Shown here: piece by piece, positions 26,752 to 36,031 of the stretch | How positions within the stretch are numbered: position 1 is the first letter of the stretch | Layout: the number at the start of each line of letters is the position of its first letter | From: Paracoccaceae bacterium | Lineage (GTDB): Bacteria > Pseudomonadota > Alphaproteobacteria > Rhodobacterales > Rhodobacteraceae | Reading direction: 5' to 3' | Length of the DNA: 64,000 nucleotides | Assembly (NCBI GenBank): GCA_024742705.1 | Contig: JANSXZ010000005.1 | Coordinates: 62,001 to 126,000, forward strand | The notes under the pieces: model-generated | What the model saw: the letters and a program-made list of their open reading frames with translations, nothing else | Told to the model about the DNA's origin: nothing | Database searches by the model: none | Program-made: the position numbers and the translations under genes

Positions 26752-27591
26752 TCAGTTCGATGCCACCTGAACGGCGCGCGGGGTGCCGGCGTATTCGGCG
26801 ATGGCACCGTCAAGCCATGCGTCATATGCCTCCTGGCTGACAACCTTCACGGTGATCGGCATGTAGGCGTGGTCCTTGCCGCAGAGTTCGGAGCACTGGC
26901 CGAAATAGATGCCTTCCCGCTCGGCCTTGAACCACAGCTGCGCCAGACGGCCCGGAACCGCATCCTGCTTCACGCCGAAGGCCGGGATCGTCCAGGCGTG
27001 GATCACGTCGGCGGCGGTAACCTGCATCACCACGGTCTTGTCGACGGGCACGACAACGGCCGTGTCGGTGGCCAGCAGGTATTCGTCCTGGCTGTAGCCG
27101 GCGGCCTCAAGGCCGTCGCGGCCCAGCATGAAGCTGTCGAAGGCGAAATCGTGATCGACATACTCGTAGCCCCAGTACCACTGGTATCCTGTTACCTTGA
27201 TGGTCAGGTCGGCCTCGGGGATCTCCTGTTGCTTGAACAGCACCGGCAGCGAGAACGCGCCGATGAACACGAGGATCACGATGGGGATGACGGTCCATGC
27301 CACCTCGACCGGGGTGTGGTGCGTAAAGCTGGCCGGGTTGGGATTGGCGCGGCGGTTGAACCGCACGATCGCATAGACCAGCAGCGCGGTGACGAACAGC
27401 GTGATCGCCGTGATGATCACCAGGATCATGCCATCGAGCCACTGCAGGTCGCGGGCCAGTTCGGATGCGGCGGGCTGGAACCCCATCTTGCCGTCGACCG
27501 GTGCGCCGATGATCTCGAGTCCGTCCTGCGCCAGTGCCGGCATCGTGGAAAGGGCAGCGAAGAGCCCGGAGAACGTCAAAACTTTCTTCAT
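26752..27591 (-). CDS. ctaC: Cytochrome c oxidase subunit II
   Basis: 279 residues including a signal peptide ([20 protein letters not shown], cut near AQ-DG). Two membrane helices (about 53-75 and 98-118) anchor a periplasmic cupredoxin domain. All CuA ligands are visible: H198, C233, E235, C237, H241 and M244 ([14 protein letters not shown]). The aromatic electron-entry region is [10 protein letters not shown]. The ATG at 27591 has AGGA upstream. It is the first gene of the operon; the promoter should lie in the 164-base divergent gap shared with tldD. Confidence 0.98.
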   Translation of the reverse strand: MKKVLTFSGLFAALSTMPALAQDGLEIIGAPVDGKMGFQPAASELARDLQWLDGMILVIITAITLFVTALLVYAIVRFNRRANPNPASFTHHTPVEVAWTVIPIVILVFIGAFSLPVLFKQQEIPEADLTIKVTGYQWYWGYEYVDHDFAFDSFMLGRDGLEAAGYSQDEYLLATDTAVVVPVDKTVVMQVTAADVIHAWTIPAFGVKQDAVPGRLAQLWFKAEREGIYFGQCSELCGKDHAYMPITVKVVSQEAYDAWLDGAIAEYAGTPRAVQVASN

Positions 27592-27755
27592 GTCATGTCC
27601 TGATCGGTTGATCGCAAGTGTCTTTCGGCGGGCGCTCTCCGCCCATTGCCTTTGCAGACGGTTAAAACCATATTCCCCGGACCAGCGAAAGACCGCAGCT
27701 TGCGTCAAACGGACGCTTTCGACGAATTAAAACTCCGCTCAAAGGCTTGCCCGAC

Positions 27756-29177
27756 ATGAACCCAGACGCCTTCCGCCCCTTTCACGACAGCTTCGCCCGC
27801 GAGGACGCGCTGCGCGTGTTGCGCGCCGCCGTCGATGGCGCCGACGATGGCGAACTCTTCCTCGAACGGCGCCGCTCGGAGGCTTTGGTGTTCGATGACG
27901 GGCGGCTGCGCACGGCGAACTACGACGCCGCCGAAGGCTTTGGCCTGCGCGCGGTGCGCGGTGAGGTGGCCGGATATGCCCATTCCACAGAACTGAGCGA
28001 AAGCGCGCTGAAACGCGCCGCCCAAACCGTGCGGCTGGCCGTGGGCGACGGCGGCGGCACATGGGCCGACGCGCCGGCGGCCACCAACACGCGGCTCTAC
28101 ACCGACGCGGATCCGATCGCCGGCACCGCCTTTCCGGTCAAGATCGATACGCTGCGCGAGATCGACGCCTTCGCCCGCGACCTCGACAGCCGGGTGGTGC
28201 AGGTGACGGCAACGCTGGCCGCTTCGATTCAGCAAATCGAAATCCTGCGCCCGGACGGTCACGCGGTGCGCGACACCCGGCCGATGACGCGGGTGAACGT
28301 TTCGGTCATCGTCGAAAGCGGGGGCCGCCGCGAGACCGGCACCGCCGGCGGCGGCGGCCGGATCGGGCTGGACGGTCTGATCGATCCGGCCGATTGGCAG
28401 GCCAAGGCGCGCGAGGCGCTGCGCGTGGCGCTGGTGAACCTCGAGGCGGTGCCGGCGCCCGCAGGTGTCATGGAGGTGGCGCTGGGGCCCGGCTGGCCCG
28501 GCATCCTGCTGCACGAGGCCGTCGGCCACGGGCTGGAAGGCGATTTCAACCGCAAGGGTTCCAGCGCTTTTGCCGGCCTGATGGGGCAGCAGGTGGCCGC
28601 ACGCGGTGTCACCGTTCTGGACGACGGAACCATCCCCGACCGGCGCGGATCTATCACGGTCGACGACGAAGGCACGCCATCGGCGCGCAACGTCCTGATC
28701 GACGACGGCATCCTTGTGGGTTTCATGCAGGACCGCCAGAACGCAAGGCTGATGGGCGTGGCGCCCACAGGCAACGGGCGCCGCCAGAGCTTTGCGCATA
28801 TACCGATGCCACGGATGACCAACACCTACATGCTGGGCGGCGACGCAACGCCCGGAGACCTGGTGGCGGACGTGCGCGACGGGATTTACGCGGTGGGTTT
28901 CGGCGGTGGCCAGGTGGATATCACCAACGGCAAGTTCGTATTTTCCTGCACCGAGGCCTACCGCGTGCAGAACGGCCGCGTCGGCGCGCCGGTCAAGGGG
29001 GCCACGCTGATCGGCGATGGCGCCACGGCACTGCGCCGGATCCGTGCGCTGGGCAATGATATGGCGCTGGATCCGGGCATGGGAAATTGCGGCAAGCAAG
29101 GGCAATGGGTGCCTGTCGGTGTCGGCCAGCCGACCGTTCTGATCGATGGATTGACGGTGGGCGGCTCGGCGGTTTGA
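27756..29177 (+). CDS. tldD: Metalloprotease TldD
   Basis: 473 residues. TldD forms a heterodimer with TldE/PmbA and degrades unfolded peptides, including steps in microcin and antitoxin turnover. The HExxxH zinc motif is present in LLHEAVGHGLEGD, with the downstream cysteine ligand region FSCTEAY and the C-terminal GNCGKQGQWVPVGVGQP. The partner gene pmbA is not in the window. I chose ATG 27756; a TTG at 27747 would add three residues. The gene is divergent from ctaC. Confidence 0.95.
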   Translation: MNPDAFRPFHDSFAREDALRVLRAAVDGADDGELFLERRRSEALVFDDGRLRTANYDAAEGFGLRAVRGEVAGYAHSTELSESALKRAAQTVRLAVGDGGGTWADAPAATNTRLYTDADPIAGTAFPVKIDTLREIDAFARDLDSRVVQVTATLAASIQQIEILRPDGHAVRDTRPMTRVNVSVIVESGGRRETGTAGGGGRIGLDGLIDPADWQAKAREALRVALVNLEAVPAPAGVMEVALGPGWPGILLHEAVGHGLEGDFNRKGSSAFAGLMGQQVAARGVTVLDDGTIPDRRGSITVDDEGTPSARNVLIDDGILVGFMQDRQNARLMGVAPTGNGRRQSFAHIPMPRMTNTYMLGGDATPGDLVADVRDGIYAVGFGGGQVDITNGKFVFSCTEAYRVQNGRVGAPVKGATLIGDGATALRRIRALGNDMALDPGMGNCGKQGQWVPVGVGQPTVLIDGLTVGGSAV

Positions 29178-29355
29178 TCGTGGAACCAGCGGGCACCGCG
29201 ACGATTCGCTCGGCCTGCCCCGCAGCACGGGCGACGGATGCGCCGGCATGTTCCGCAAATGTTTCGGCCAGCGCAAAGCCAACATATTGAGAAGTATAAA
29301 TTTATTTCAGGTTCGCCGCAAAGCTGCCATAATCCCGCCACATATTCATTTCGCG

Positions 29356-29362
29356 TTAACCA
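29356..29362 (+). promoter_or_regulatory. CtrA-like half-site upstream of dprA
   Basis: TTAACCA lies 42 bases before the dprA start in an AT-rich stretch of the 226-base tldD-dprA gap. It matches the first seven bases of the half-site TTAACCAT reported for CtrA in Rhodobacterales. A single half-site is weak evidence. Confidence 0.25.
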
Positions 29363-29403
29363 GCCACCGCTAAAAACGATTCTGCAAGCAGACGGAGCGA
29401 CGG

Positions 29404-30555
29404 ATGGCCGAGGAACAATTTTCTTCCACTCACCCCCCACTCCCACCCACCACGGAAGAAGCGCGGTTTGCGGCGCTTCGTCTCTTGCGCTCTCGGCGGG
29501 TCGGTGTGGCCACATATCACCGGCTCATGGCTGAACATGGCACAGCGCAGAATGCGCTTGCCGCCCTGCCTGAAGTGGCGCGGCAGGCCGGGATATCGGG
29601 CTATGAACCATGCCCGCCCGGCGTAATCGCGGCGGAAATGAAAGCAGCAAAAGCCGCCGGTGCGCGGCTTTTGTTTTTTGGCGCGGCGGATTATCCGGCG
29701 CGTCTTGCGCAGTTGGCCGATGCGCCGCCGATCCTTTGGGCGCTGGGCGATCCGGCGCTGGCGCACAGGCCAACGGTGGCCATCGTGGGCGCGCGCAACG
29801 CGTCTTCGCTGGGCGTGCGCATGGCGCGCGCGCTGTCCGACGATCTGGGTGCGCGCGGATTCGTCGTGGTTTCGGGGCTGGCGCGCGGCATCGATACCGC
29901 CGCCCACGCCGCCGCGCTGGCATCGGGTACGATCGCGGTGCAGGCCGGCGGTGTCGATGTCATCTATCCACCTGAAAACGCCAGCCTTTGTGCGGAAATC
30001 GCCGCGCAGGGTCTGCGCATGTCCGAACAGCCGATGGGCCTGACCCCGACGGCCCGGCATTTTCCGCGCCGCAACCGCATCATCTCGGGGCTGTCGCAGG
30101 CTGTGATCGTTGTCGAGGCGGCGGCGCGGTCGGGCAGCCTGATCACCGCGCGCGATGCGCTCGACCAGGGGCGTGACGTTCTGGCCGTGCCCGGCCATCC
30201 CTTCGACGCCCGCGCCGCCGGTTGCAACATGCTGATCCGGGACGGCGCGCATCTGGTGCGCAACGGCGACGACGTTGTCGCCGCGCTGGGCCTCGTCCCG
30301 TCCGCGCCATCCCTGCCCGATGAAACGGTTGCTGCGCGCGAGGTGCCGCAACCGCCCGATCACCGCCCGCAGCCCGAACACTTCGCGCTGCATCAACAGA
30401 TCTTGAACCGCCTCGCCGCTGCGCCGGTGGCGGAAGACCAGCTGATCCGCGATCTCGGCGAACCCGCGCGCCGGGTCGGGCCGGTGCTTGTGGATCTGGA
30501 ACTGGACGGCCGGATTCAGCGCCAGCCCGGCGGCCTTCTGGCCCGCAGCAACTGA
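29404..30555 (+). CDS. dprA: DNA-processing protein DprA
   Basis: 383 residues. DprA binds incoming single-stranded DNA and loads RecA during natural transformation; in Rhodobacter it is also needed for gene-transfer-agent DNA uptake. The Rossmann-like core shows VAIVGARNASSLG, VVSGLARGIDTAAH and FPRRNRIISGLS, the ssDNA-binding hallmarks. An N-terminal SAM-like region (about 20-70) and a C-terminal winged-helix domain (about 325-383) flank it. GGAG precedes the ATG. topA follows in the same direction, a conserved neighbour pair. Confidence 0.96.
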   Translation: MAEEQFSSTHPPLPPTTEEARFAALRLLRSRRVGVATYHRLMAEHGTAQNALAALPEVARQAGISGYEPCPPGVIAAEMKAAKAAGARLLFFGAADYPARLAQLADAPPILWALGDPALAHRPTVAIVGARNASSLGVRMARALSDDLGARGFVVVSGLARGIDTAAHAAALASGTIAVQAGGVDVIYPPENASLCAEIAAQGLRMSEQPMGLTPTARHFPRRNRIISGLSQAVIVVEAAARSGSLITARDALDQGRDVLAVPGHPFDARAAGCNMLIRDGAHLVRNGDDVVAALGLVPSAPSLPDETVAAREVPQPPDHRPQPEHFALHQQILNRLAAAPVAEDQLIRDLGEPARRVGPVLVDLELDGRIQRQPGGLLARSN

Positions 30556-30631
30556 CGGTCGCGCAACCCTCGCACGACCGCCGGGATCGCCTGCAACGAA
30601 GGCTGCACGCGGGTCGGGCAAACCTGACCGA

Positions 30632-30660
30632 TTGACAATTCCCCCTTGCACCCCACATGA
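30632..30660 (+). promoter_or_regulatory. Possible topA promoter
   Basis: A consensus -35 (TTGACA, 30632-30637) is followed after 17 bases by ACATGA (30655-30660), a poor -10. The position, about 48 bases before the topA ATG, is sensible, but the -10 match is weak. Confidence 0.3.
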
Positions 30661-30707
30661 ACCACGGCCATAGACCATGCATCCCGGTTCCAGAGGTTTT
30701 CACTTAA

Positions 30708-33467
30708 ATGCCTGTAGTTGTTGTCGAATCCCCGGCCAAAGCGAAAACGATCAACAAGTACCTCGGGCCCGACTACACCGTTCTGGCCTCGTACGGGCAT
30801 GTCCGCGACCTGCCGCCAAAGGACGGGTCGGTCGATACTGACCATGAATTCGAGATGAAATGGGAGGTCGCCAGCGACAGCAAGAAACACGTCAAGGCGA
30901 TCGCCGATGCGCTGGCGCGCGACAACGCGCTGATCCTCGCGACCGACCCGGACCGGGAAGGCGAGGCGATCAGCTGGCACCTTCAGGAGGCGCTGACCAA
31001 ACGGCGTTCGATCAGGAAGGATACGCCGGTCAGCCGCGTGGTTTTCAACGCAATCACCAAGACGGCGGTGACGGAGGCGATGAAGAACCCGCGCCAGGTG
31101 GACATGCCGTTGGTCGAGGCCTACCTGGCACGCCGCGCGCTGGACTATCTGGTGGGGTTCAACCTTTCGCCAGTGCTGTGGCGCAAGCTGCCAGGCGCCA
31201 AATCGGCCGGGCGGGTGCAATCGGTCTGCCTGCGCCTGATCGTGGAACGCGAGATGGAGATCGAGGCGTTCCGCCCGCGCGAATACTGGACGGTCAAGGC
31301 GCTTCTGGCCACTCCGCGCGGCCAGGAATACGAGGCCCGGCTGACCACTCTGGCCGGGCGCAAGCTGGATCGGTTCGATCTGTCGGATGCGACGCGCGCC
31401 GAAATGGCGGTTCAGGCGATCGCCAGCCGTAACCTTCATGTCGCGTCGGTCGAGGCCAAGCCGGCCGCGCGCAACCCTGCCGCGCCCTTCATGACATCGA
31501 CCCTGCAGCAAGAGGCCAGCCGCAAGTTCGGCATGGGCGCCCGTCAGACCATGAGCACGGCGCAAAGGCTGTACGAGGCGGGGCACATCACCTACATGCG
31601 GACCGATGGCATCGACATGGCACCCGAGGCGGTTCAGGCCGCGCGCGCCGCGATCGAGGACCGCTTCGGCAAGGCCTATGTTCCCGGCAGCCCGCGCATC
31701 TACAAGAACAAGGCCAAGAACGCGCAGGAAGCGCACGAATGCATCCGACCCACCGAAATGACGCGCGATGCCCAGGCCCTGGGCCTGACGGACGCCGATC
31801 AGCGCAAGCTGTACGATCTGATCTGGAAGCGCACGCTGGCCTGCCAGATGGAAGCTGCGCGGATGGAACGGACGACGGTGATCGTGGCAAGCGACGACAG
31901 CCAGATCGAACTGCGCGCAACCGGACAGGTGATGCTGTTCGACGGTTTCATGCGGATCTACGAGGAAGGCCGCGACGACACCCCCACCGACGATGAGGAC
32001 AAGCGGCTGCCGCAGATCACCGAGGGCGAGGCGGCGGCCTTCGGGCGGTCGGGGCTGCGTGATCAGTTCACAAGGTCCGGCGCCGACGACGTGATCGAAC
32101 CGGTCGGCGCAGCCGTTGGCATGGCACGCACCGATGGCGCGGTGCTGTCGGAAAACGCTGCCGTGCTCGCGCTGCAGAGTTTTACCCAGCCGCCGCCGCG
32201 CTACACCGAGGCGACGCTGGTCAAACGGATGGAGGAACTGGGCATCGGGCGGCCTTCGACCTATGCCAGCATCGTCACCACGATCCAGGACCGCGAATAC
32301 GTCCGCAAGGACAAGAACCGCCTGATACCCGAGGACAAGGGCCGTCTGGTAACCGCCTTCCTGGAAAACTATTTCCGCAAGTACGTCGGTTATGACTTCA
32401 CCGCCGACCTCGAGGCGCAGCTTGACGATGTGAGCGCCGGCGACGCCAGCTACAAGGACGTTCTCAGCCGGTTCTGGCGCGATTTCTCGGCGGCGATCGG
32501 CGAGACCAGCGAACTGCGAATCACGGAAGTGCTGGAAAAGATCAACGAGGTGCTCGAACCGCATCTGTTCCCGCCAACCGAAGATGGCGGCGATCCGCGG
32601 CTCTGCCCGAACTGCGGCGCCGGACGGCTGAGCATGCGCACCGCGCGGTCGGGCGGTGCCTTCATCGGCTGTTCGAATTACCCCGAATGCCGCTATACCC
32701 GCGCCTTCGGCCCGCCCGGCGGCGAGGAAGACAGCGCGATTCCGCCCGAAGGCAAGCTTCTGGGCCACGACGGCGCCGATGCGATCCGCGTGTTCAAGGG
32801 GCGCTTCGGCCCCTATGTGCAGCGCGGCGAGGTGACCGAGGAGAACAAGAAGCCGCCGCGACAGTCGGTGCCCAAGGACTGGCCGCCAGAAGATCTCGAG
32901 CTGGATCGCGCGCTTATGCTTCTGTCGTTGCCGCGCAAGATCGGGCCACACCCGGAAGACGGCGTCATGGTCTGGTCGAACATTGGGCGGTACGGACCCT
33001 ATCTGAAACACGCGGCCAGCACGTCGGAACGCGGCGGCACCAATGCCAACCTCGAGAGCATTGACGAGGTGTTCACCGTCGGCATGAACCGCGCCGTGCA
33101 GCTGCTGGCCGAAAAGGTCGCGTCGCGCGGGCGCCGGGGCGTCGCTGCCAAGCCGCTGCGCGAACTGGGCGAACATCCCGATGGCGGCGGCGCGGTCGCG
33201 ATCTACGAAGGCAAGTATGGCGCCTATGTCAAATGGGAAAAGATCAACGCGACCATTCCGAAGGACACAGCGCCCGAACAGGTGACGATGGAACAGGCTG
33301 TCGAACTGATCGCGGAACGCGCGGCCAAGTCGGGCAAGAAGGCCCCACGCAAGAAGGCGGCGCCCAAGAAGGCAGCCCCCAAGGCGGCAAAGACTGCAAG
33401 GAAGGCCGCCCCGGCCAAGACCGCGGCCTCCAAGGCCCAGGCGTCAGGAACCGGCGGAAAGAGTTGA
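30708..33467 (+). CDS. topA: DNA topoisomerase I
   Basis: 919 residues, type IA topoisomerase that relaxes negative supercoils. The Toprim domain starts MPVVVVESPAKAKTINKYLG with DPDREGEA near 80-87. The active tyrosine is Y296 in ITYMRTDG. A zinc-ribbon (CPNCGAGRL ... GCSNYPEC) lies near 635-665, followed by topoisomerase C-repeat segments such as GRFGPYVQRG and GKYGAYVKW. The last 40 residues are a Lys/Ala-rich tail (KKAAPKKAAPKAAKTARKAA), typical of alphaproteobacterial TopA and probably nucleic-acid binding. It starts 152 bases after dprA. Confidence 0.98.
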   Translation: MPVVVVESPAKAKTINKYLGPDYTVLASYGHVRDLPPKDGSVDTDHEFEMKWEVASDSKKHVKAIADALARDNALILATDPDREGEAISWHLQEALTKRRSIRKDTPVSRVVFNAITKTAVTEAMKNPRQVDMPLVEAYLARRALDYLVGFNLSPVLWRKLPGAKSAGRVQSVCLRLIVEREMEIEAFRPREYWTVKALLATPRGQEYEARLTTLAGRKLDRFDLSDATRAEMAVQAIASRNLHVASVEAKPAARNPAAPFMTSTLQQEASRKFGMGARQTMSTAQRLYEAGHITYMRTDGIDMAPEAVQAARAAIEDRFGKAYVPGSPRIYKNKAKNAQEAHECIRPTEMTRDAQALGLTDADQRKLYDLIWKRTLACQMEAARMERTTVIVASDDSQIELRATGQVMLFDGFMRIYEEGRDDTPTDDEDKRLPQITEGEAAAFGRSGLRDQFTRSGADDVIEPVGAAVGMARTDGAVLSENAAVLALQSFTQPPPRYTEATLVKRMEELGIGRPSTYASIVTTIQDREYVRKDKNRLIPEDKGRLVTAFLENYFRKYVGYDFTADLEAQLDDVSAGDASYKDVLSRFWRDFSAAIGETSELRITEVLEKINEVLEPHLFPPTEDGGDPRLCPNCGAGRLSMRTARSGGAFIGCSNYPECRYTRAFGPPGGEEDSAIPPEGKLLGHDGADAIRVFKGRFGPYVQRGEVTEENKKPPRQSVPKDWPPEDLELDRALMLLSLPRKIGPHPEDGVMVWSNIGRYGPYLKHAASTSERGGTNANLESIDEVFTVGMNRAVQLLAEKVASRGRRGVAAKPLRELGEHPDGGGAVAIYEGKYGAYVKWEKINATIPKDTAPEQVTMEQAVELIAERAAKSGKKAPRKKAAPKKAAPKAAKTARKAAPAKTAASKAQASGTGGKS

Positions 33468-33573
33468 CAGGCGGCGCCGGTCGGCGATTGTGGACCACGG
33501 TGCACAGTTTGTTGACTTCGCCCGCACCAAGCGGCAAGACTGCCGGACGAAAAAACACGGGACGTGCTAGGTT

Positions 33574-34269
33574 ATGAAAAAAGTCTATGGCTCGGCGGCG
33601 GATGCGCTGGACGGTCTTTTGTTTGACGGAATGCTGGTTGCGGCAGGCGGGTTCGGGCTGTGCGGCATTCCCGAGCTTTTGCTGTCGGCGATTCGCGATG
33701 CGGGCACCAAGGACATGACCTTTGCGTCCAACAACGCCGGCGTTGACGATTTCGGCATCGGCATCCTTTTGCAAACCCGTCAGGTGCGCAAGATGATCTC
33801 GTCCTATGTGGGTGAAAACGCCGAATTCATGCGCCAGTATCTCAGCGGCGAGCTTGAGCTCGAGTTCAACCCGCAGGGCACGCTGGCCGAGCGGATGCGC
33901 GCCGGCGGCTGCGGCATTCCGGGTTTCTACACCAAGACGGGCGTCGGAACGGTGATCGCCGAAGGCAAGGAACACAAGGATTTCGATGGCGAAACCTACA
34001 TAATGGAGCGTGGGATCTTCGCCGATCTGAGCATCGTCAAGGCATGGAAGGCCGACGCGACCGGCAACCTGGTGTTCCGCAAGACCGCGCGCAACTTCAA
34101 TCCGCCGGCGGCCATGTGCGGCAAGGTGTGCGTTGCCGAAGTCGAGGAGATCGTACCGACGGGGAGCCTCGATCCCGACACCATCCACCTGCCCGGGATC
34201 TATGTTCACCGCCTGATCCAGGGCACCCATGAAAAGCGCATCGAGCAGCGTACCACCCGCGCCGCCTGA
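33574..34269 (+). CDS. scoA: CoA transferase subunit A (3-oxoacid CoA-transferase type)
   Basis: 231 residues of the family I CoA-transferase alpha subunit. It pairs with subunit B to move CoA between acyl donors, typically succinyl-CoA and acetoacetate. The family's first glycine-rich motif appears as AAGGFGLCGIPE near 22-33, with GCGIPGFYTKTGVGT near 112. The ATG at 33574 is preceded by TAGG. The partner (35332-35958) is separated from it by a LOV-domain gene with 17-base and 16-base gaps, so all three look like one transcript. The exact acyl substrate is not decided; atoD is an equally valid name. Confidence 0.9.
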   Translation: MKKVYGSAADALDGLLFDGMLVAAGGFGLCGIPELLLSAIRDAGTKDMTFASNNAGVDDFGIGILLQTRQVRKMISSYVGENAEFMRQYLSGELELEFNPQGTLAERMRAGGCGIPGFYTKTGVGTVIAEGKEHKDFDGETYIMERGIFADLSIVKAWKADATGNLVFRKTARNFNPPAAMCGKVCVAEVEEIVPTGSLDPDTIHLPGIYVHRLIQGTHEKRIEQRTTRAA

Positions 34270-34286
34270 CCCGGAAAGACAACGCG

Positions 34287-35315
34287 ATGCCCGACAGCAG
34301 CTTGATTTCGCTACTGGACGACGACCGCGCGTTTGAAGGTTTCTCTCGCGCGCAGGTCGGCATGGTCCTGACCAATCCCAACCTCGAAGACAATCCCATC
34401 GTCTATGTGAACGAGGCGTTCCAGCGGATCACGGGATATTCGCGCACCGCAACGATCGGCCGCAACTGTCGCTTCCTCCAGGGTGAGGGATCGCAGAAAT
34501 CGGATGTGGACAAACTGCACAAGGCTGTGGAATCGCGCGAGGATGTCGCCGTGGACATCCTGAACTATCGCGCCAACGGACAGCCGTTCATCAACCGTCT
34601 GATCGTGGCCCCGATCAACGACCAGAACGGCGAAACGCTCTATTTCATCGGCATCCAGAAGGAAATCCGCAGTTCTGACCGCGACGCCGGCCCCGATCTG
34701 GTGAACGCGCAGCTGGCGGAGATCCAGAACCGCGTGTGCGACGATCTTTCGATGATCATCTCGATGATCCAGCAGCAATCGCGCAGCACCACCGCGCCCG
34801 AAGATTTTGCGGCCCTCGCGCGGCGGATCGAATCACTGCAACTGCTCTACGAGGAAATGAAGCTTTCGGATACCAAATCGAACCGCGATCAGGTGCAACT
34901 CGGCAGTTTCCTGTCGCGCATGGCCAGCGCCATAGCCCATGTCGACGGCAAGCCGGGCATTCGCATGACCAGTCAGATCGACCCCCTTCTGGTGCCGATC
35001 GAAACCGCGACACGGGTCGGGCTGGTGCTGTCCGAAGTGCTGACGAACGCCTTTCGCCATGCGTTTGACAGGCTTGACGCGGGGCTGGTGGAAGTGCGCA
35101 TGTCGCGCCTGTCGGAAGGCGGCCTGAGGCTGACAGTCGCGGATGATGGCGTGGGCATCTCGCGCGATACCAAATGGCCCGACAACACCTCGACGGGCGG
35201 GCGGATCGTCTCTGGCCTGATCGAAGGCCTGGAAGGCACGCTCAGCCTGACACGGGGCGCAGCGGGCACGATCATAACCATCGATGTGCCGGCCGGTGCG
35301 TCGGCAACCGACTGA
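34287..35315 (+). CDS. LOV blue-light receptor fused to a histidine-kinase-like module lacking the phospho-acceptor His
   Basis: 342 residues. A LOV domain occupies about 15-130: the flavin motif GRNCRFLQ is complete with adduct-forming C61, and N93, N103 and Q124 match the other FMN contacts. It should bind FMN and form a blue-light adduct. From about 138 comes a HisKA_2/HWE-like region whose box normally reads EIHHRVKNNLQ; here it is EIQNRVCDDLS (E145-S155), so both histidines are replaced (Q147, N148). The ATPase part is kept: N-box EVLTNAFRHAF (N254), G1 VADDGVGIS and a G2-like TGGRIVSGLIEG. It may be an ATP-binding or regulatory pseudokinase. It sits between the two CoA-transferase genes. 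Confidence 0.9.
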   Translation: MPDSSLISLLDDDRAFEGFSRAQVGMVLTNPNLEDNPIVYVNEAFQRITGYSRTATIGRNCRFLQGEGSQKSDVDKLHKAVESREDVAVDILNYRANGQPFINRLIVAPINDQNGETLYFIGIQKEIRSSDRDAGPDLVNAQLAEIQNRVCDDLSMIISMIQQQSRSTTAPEDFAALARRIESLQLLYEEMKLSDTKSNRDQVQLGSFLSRMASAIAHVDGKPGIRMTSQIDPLLVPIETATRVGLVLSEVLTNAFRHAFDRLDAGLVEVRMSRLSEGGLRLTVADDGVGISRDTKWPDNTSTGGRIVSGLIEGLEGTLSLTRGAAGTIITIDVPAGASATD

Positions 35316-35331
35316 CAAGGGCAGAAAAGCA

Positions 35332-35958
35332 ATGGCTTGGGACCGCAATCAGATGGCCGCGCGCGCGGCACAGGAACTTCGCGACGGGTGGTATGTGAAC
35401 CTTGGGATCGGCATTCCGACCCTGGTCAGCAACCATATCCCCGAAGGCATCGAAGTGACGCTGCAATCGGAAAACGGGATGCTGGGGATGGGCCCGTTTC
35501 CCATCGAAGGCACCGAGGATCCCGACCTGATCAACGCCGGCAAGCAAACGATCACCGAACTGCCGCACACCGCCTATTTCGACAGCGCGACATCCTTCGG
35601 CATGATCCGTGGCGGCAAGATCGCGATGGCGATTCTGGGTGCCATGGAAGTGGCCGAAAACGGTGATCTGGCGAACTGGATGATCCCCGGCAAGCTGGTC
35701 AAGGGCATGGGCGGCGCGATGGATCTGGTTGCGGGCGTCGGCCGCGTGGTGGTGGTTATGGATCACACCAACAAGCATGGCGAAAGCAAGGTTCTGAAAT
35801 CCTGCACCCTGCCGCTGACCGGCCAGGCCGTGGTGGACAGGATCATCACCAACCTCGGGGTTCTCGACGTGGTCGAAGGCGGCCTGCGCATCGTGGAATG
35901 TGCCGAAGGCGTCACCGAAGAGGAACTGCGCGCGGCAACCGAGGCAACGCTGGTCTGA
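35332..35958 (+). CDS. scoB: CoA transferase subunit B (3-oxoacid CoA-transferase type)
   Basis: 208 residues, the catalytic beta subunit. The thioester-forming glutamate is E47 in the motif SENGMLGMGPFP, and the opening YVNLGIGIPTLVSN is typical. AAGGG lies upstream of the ATG at 35332, which follows the LOV gene stop by 16 bases. An upstream in-frame start at 35284 would overlap the LOV gene and is not needed. It completes the heterodimer with the product of 33574-34269. atoA is an equally valid symbol. Confidence 0.93.
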   Translation: MAWDRNQMAARAAQELRDGWYVNLGIGIPTLVSNHIPEGIEVTLQSENGMLGMGPFPIEGTEDPDLINAGKQTITELPHTAYFDSATSFGMIRGGKIAMAILGAMEVAENGDLANWMIPGKLVKGMGGAMDLVAGVGRVVVVMDHTNKHGESKVLKSCTLPLTGQAVVDRIITNLGVLDVVEGGLRIVECAEGVTEEELRAATEATLV

Positions 35959-35962
35959 GGCA

Positions 35963-36031
35963 CGTTCAGTTCATCGTGTGAAACGCGTCTAGTTCATGTT
36001 GTGAAACGCGTTCAGTTCATCGTGTGAAACA
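35963..36031. repeat. Three tandem 23-bp repeats at the 3' end of the transglycosylase gene
   Basis: Three exact-length units, 35963-35985, 35986-36008 and 36009-36031, share the core AGTTCATNNTGTGAAAC. Units 1 and 3 differ only at the last base; unit 2 differs from unit 1 at four positions. Unit 3 contains the stop codon and last codons of the transglycosylase gene, and the other two carry a stop in the equivalent place (TGA, TAG on the minus strand). The array looks like duplication of the gene's terminal 23 bases into the gap with scoB. Confidence 0.85.

Noticed and set aside
30516-33176. An 886-codon open frame on the minus strand opposite topA
   Set aside because: Antisense shadow of topA with no recognisable motif; the topA reading is certain.
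33464-33491. A promoter formed by TTGACA at the end of topA
   Set aside because: The -35 match includes the topA stop codon and no acceptable -10 lies at 16-18 bases.
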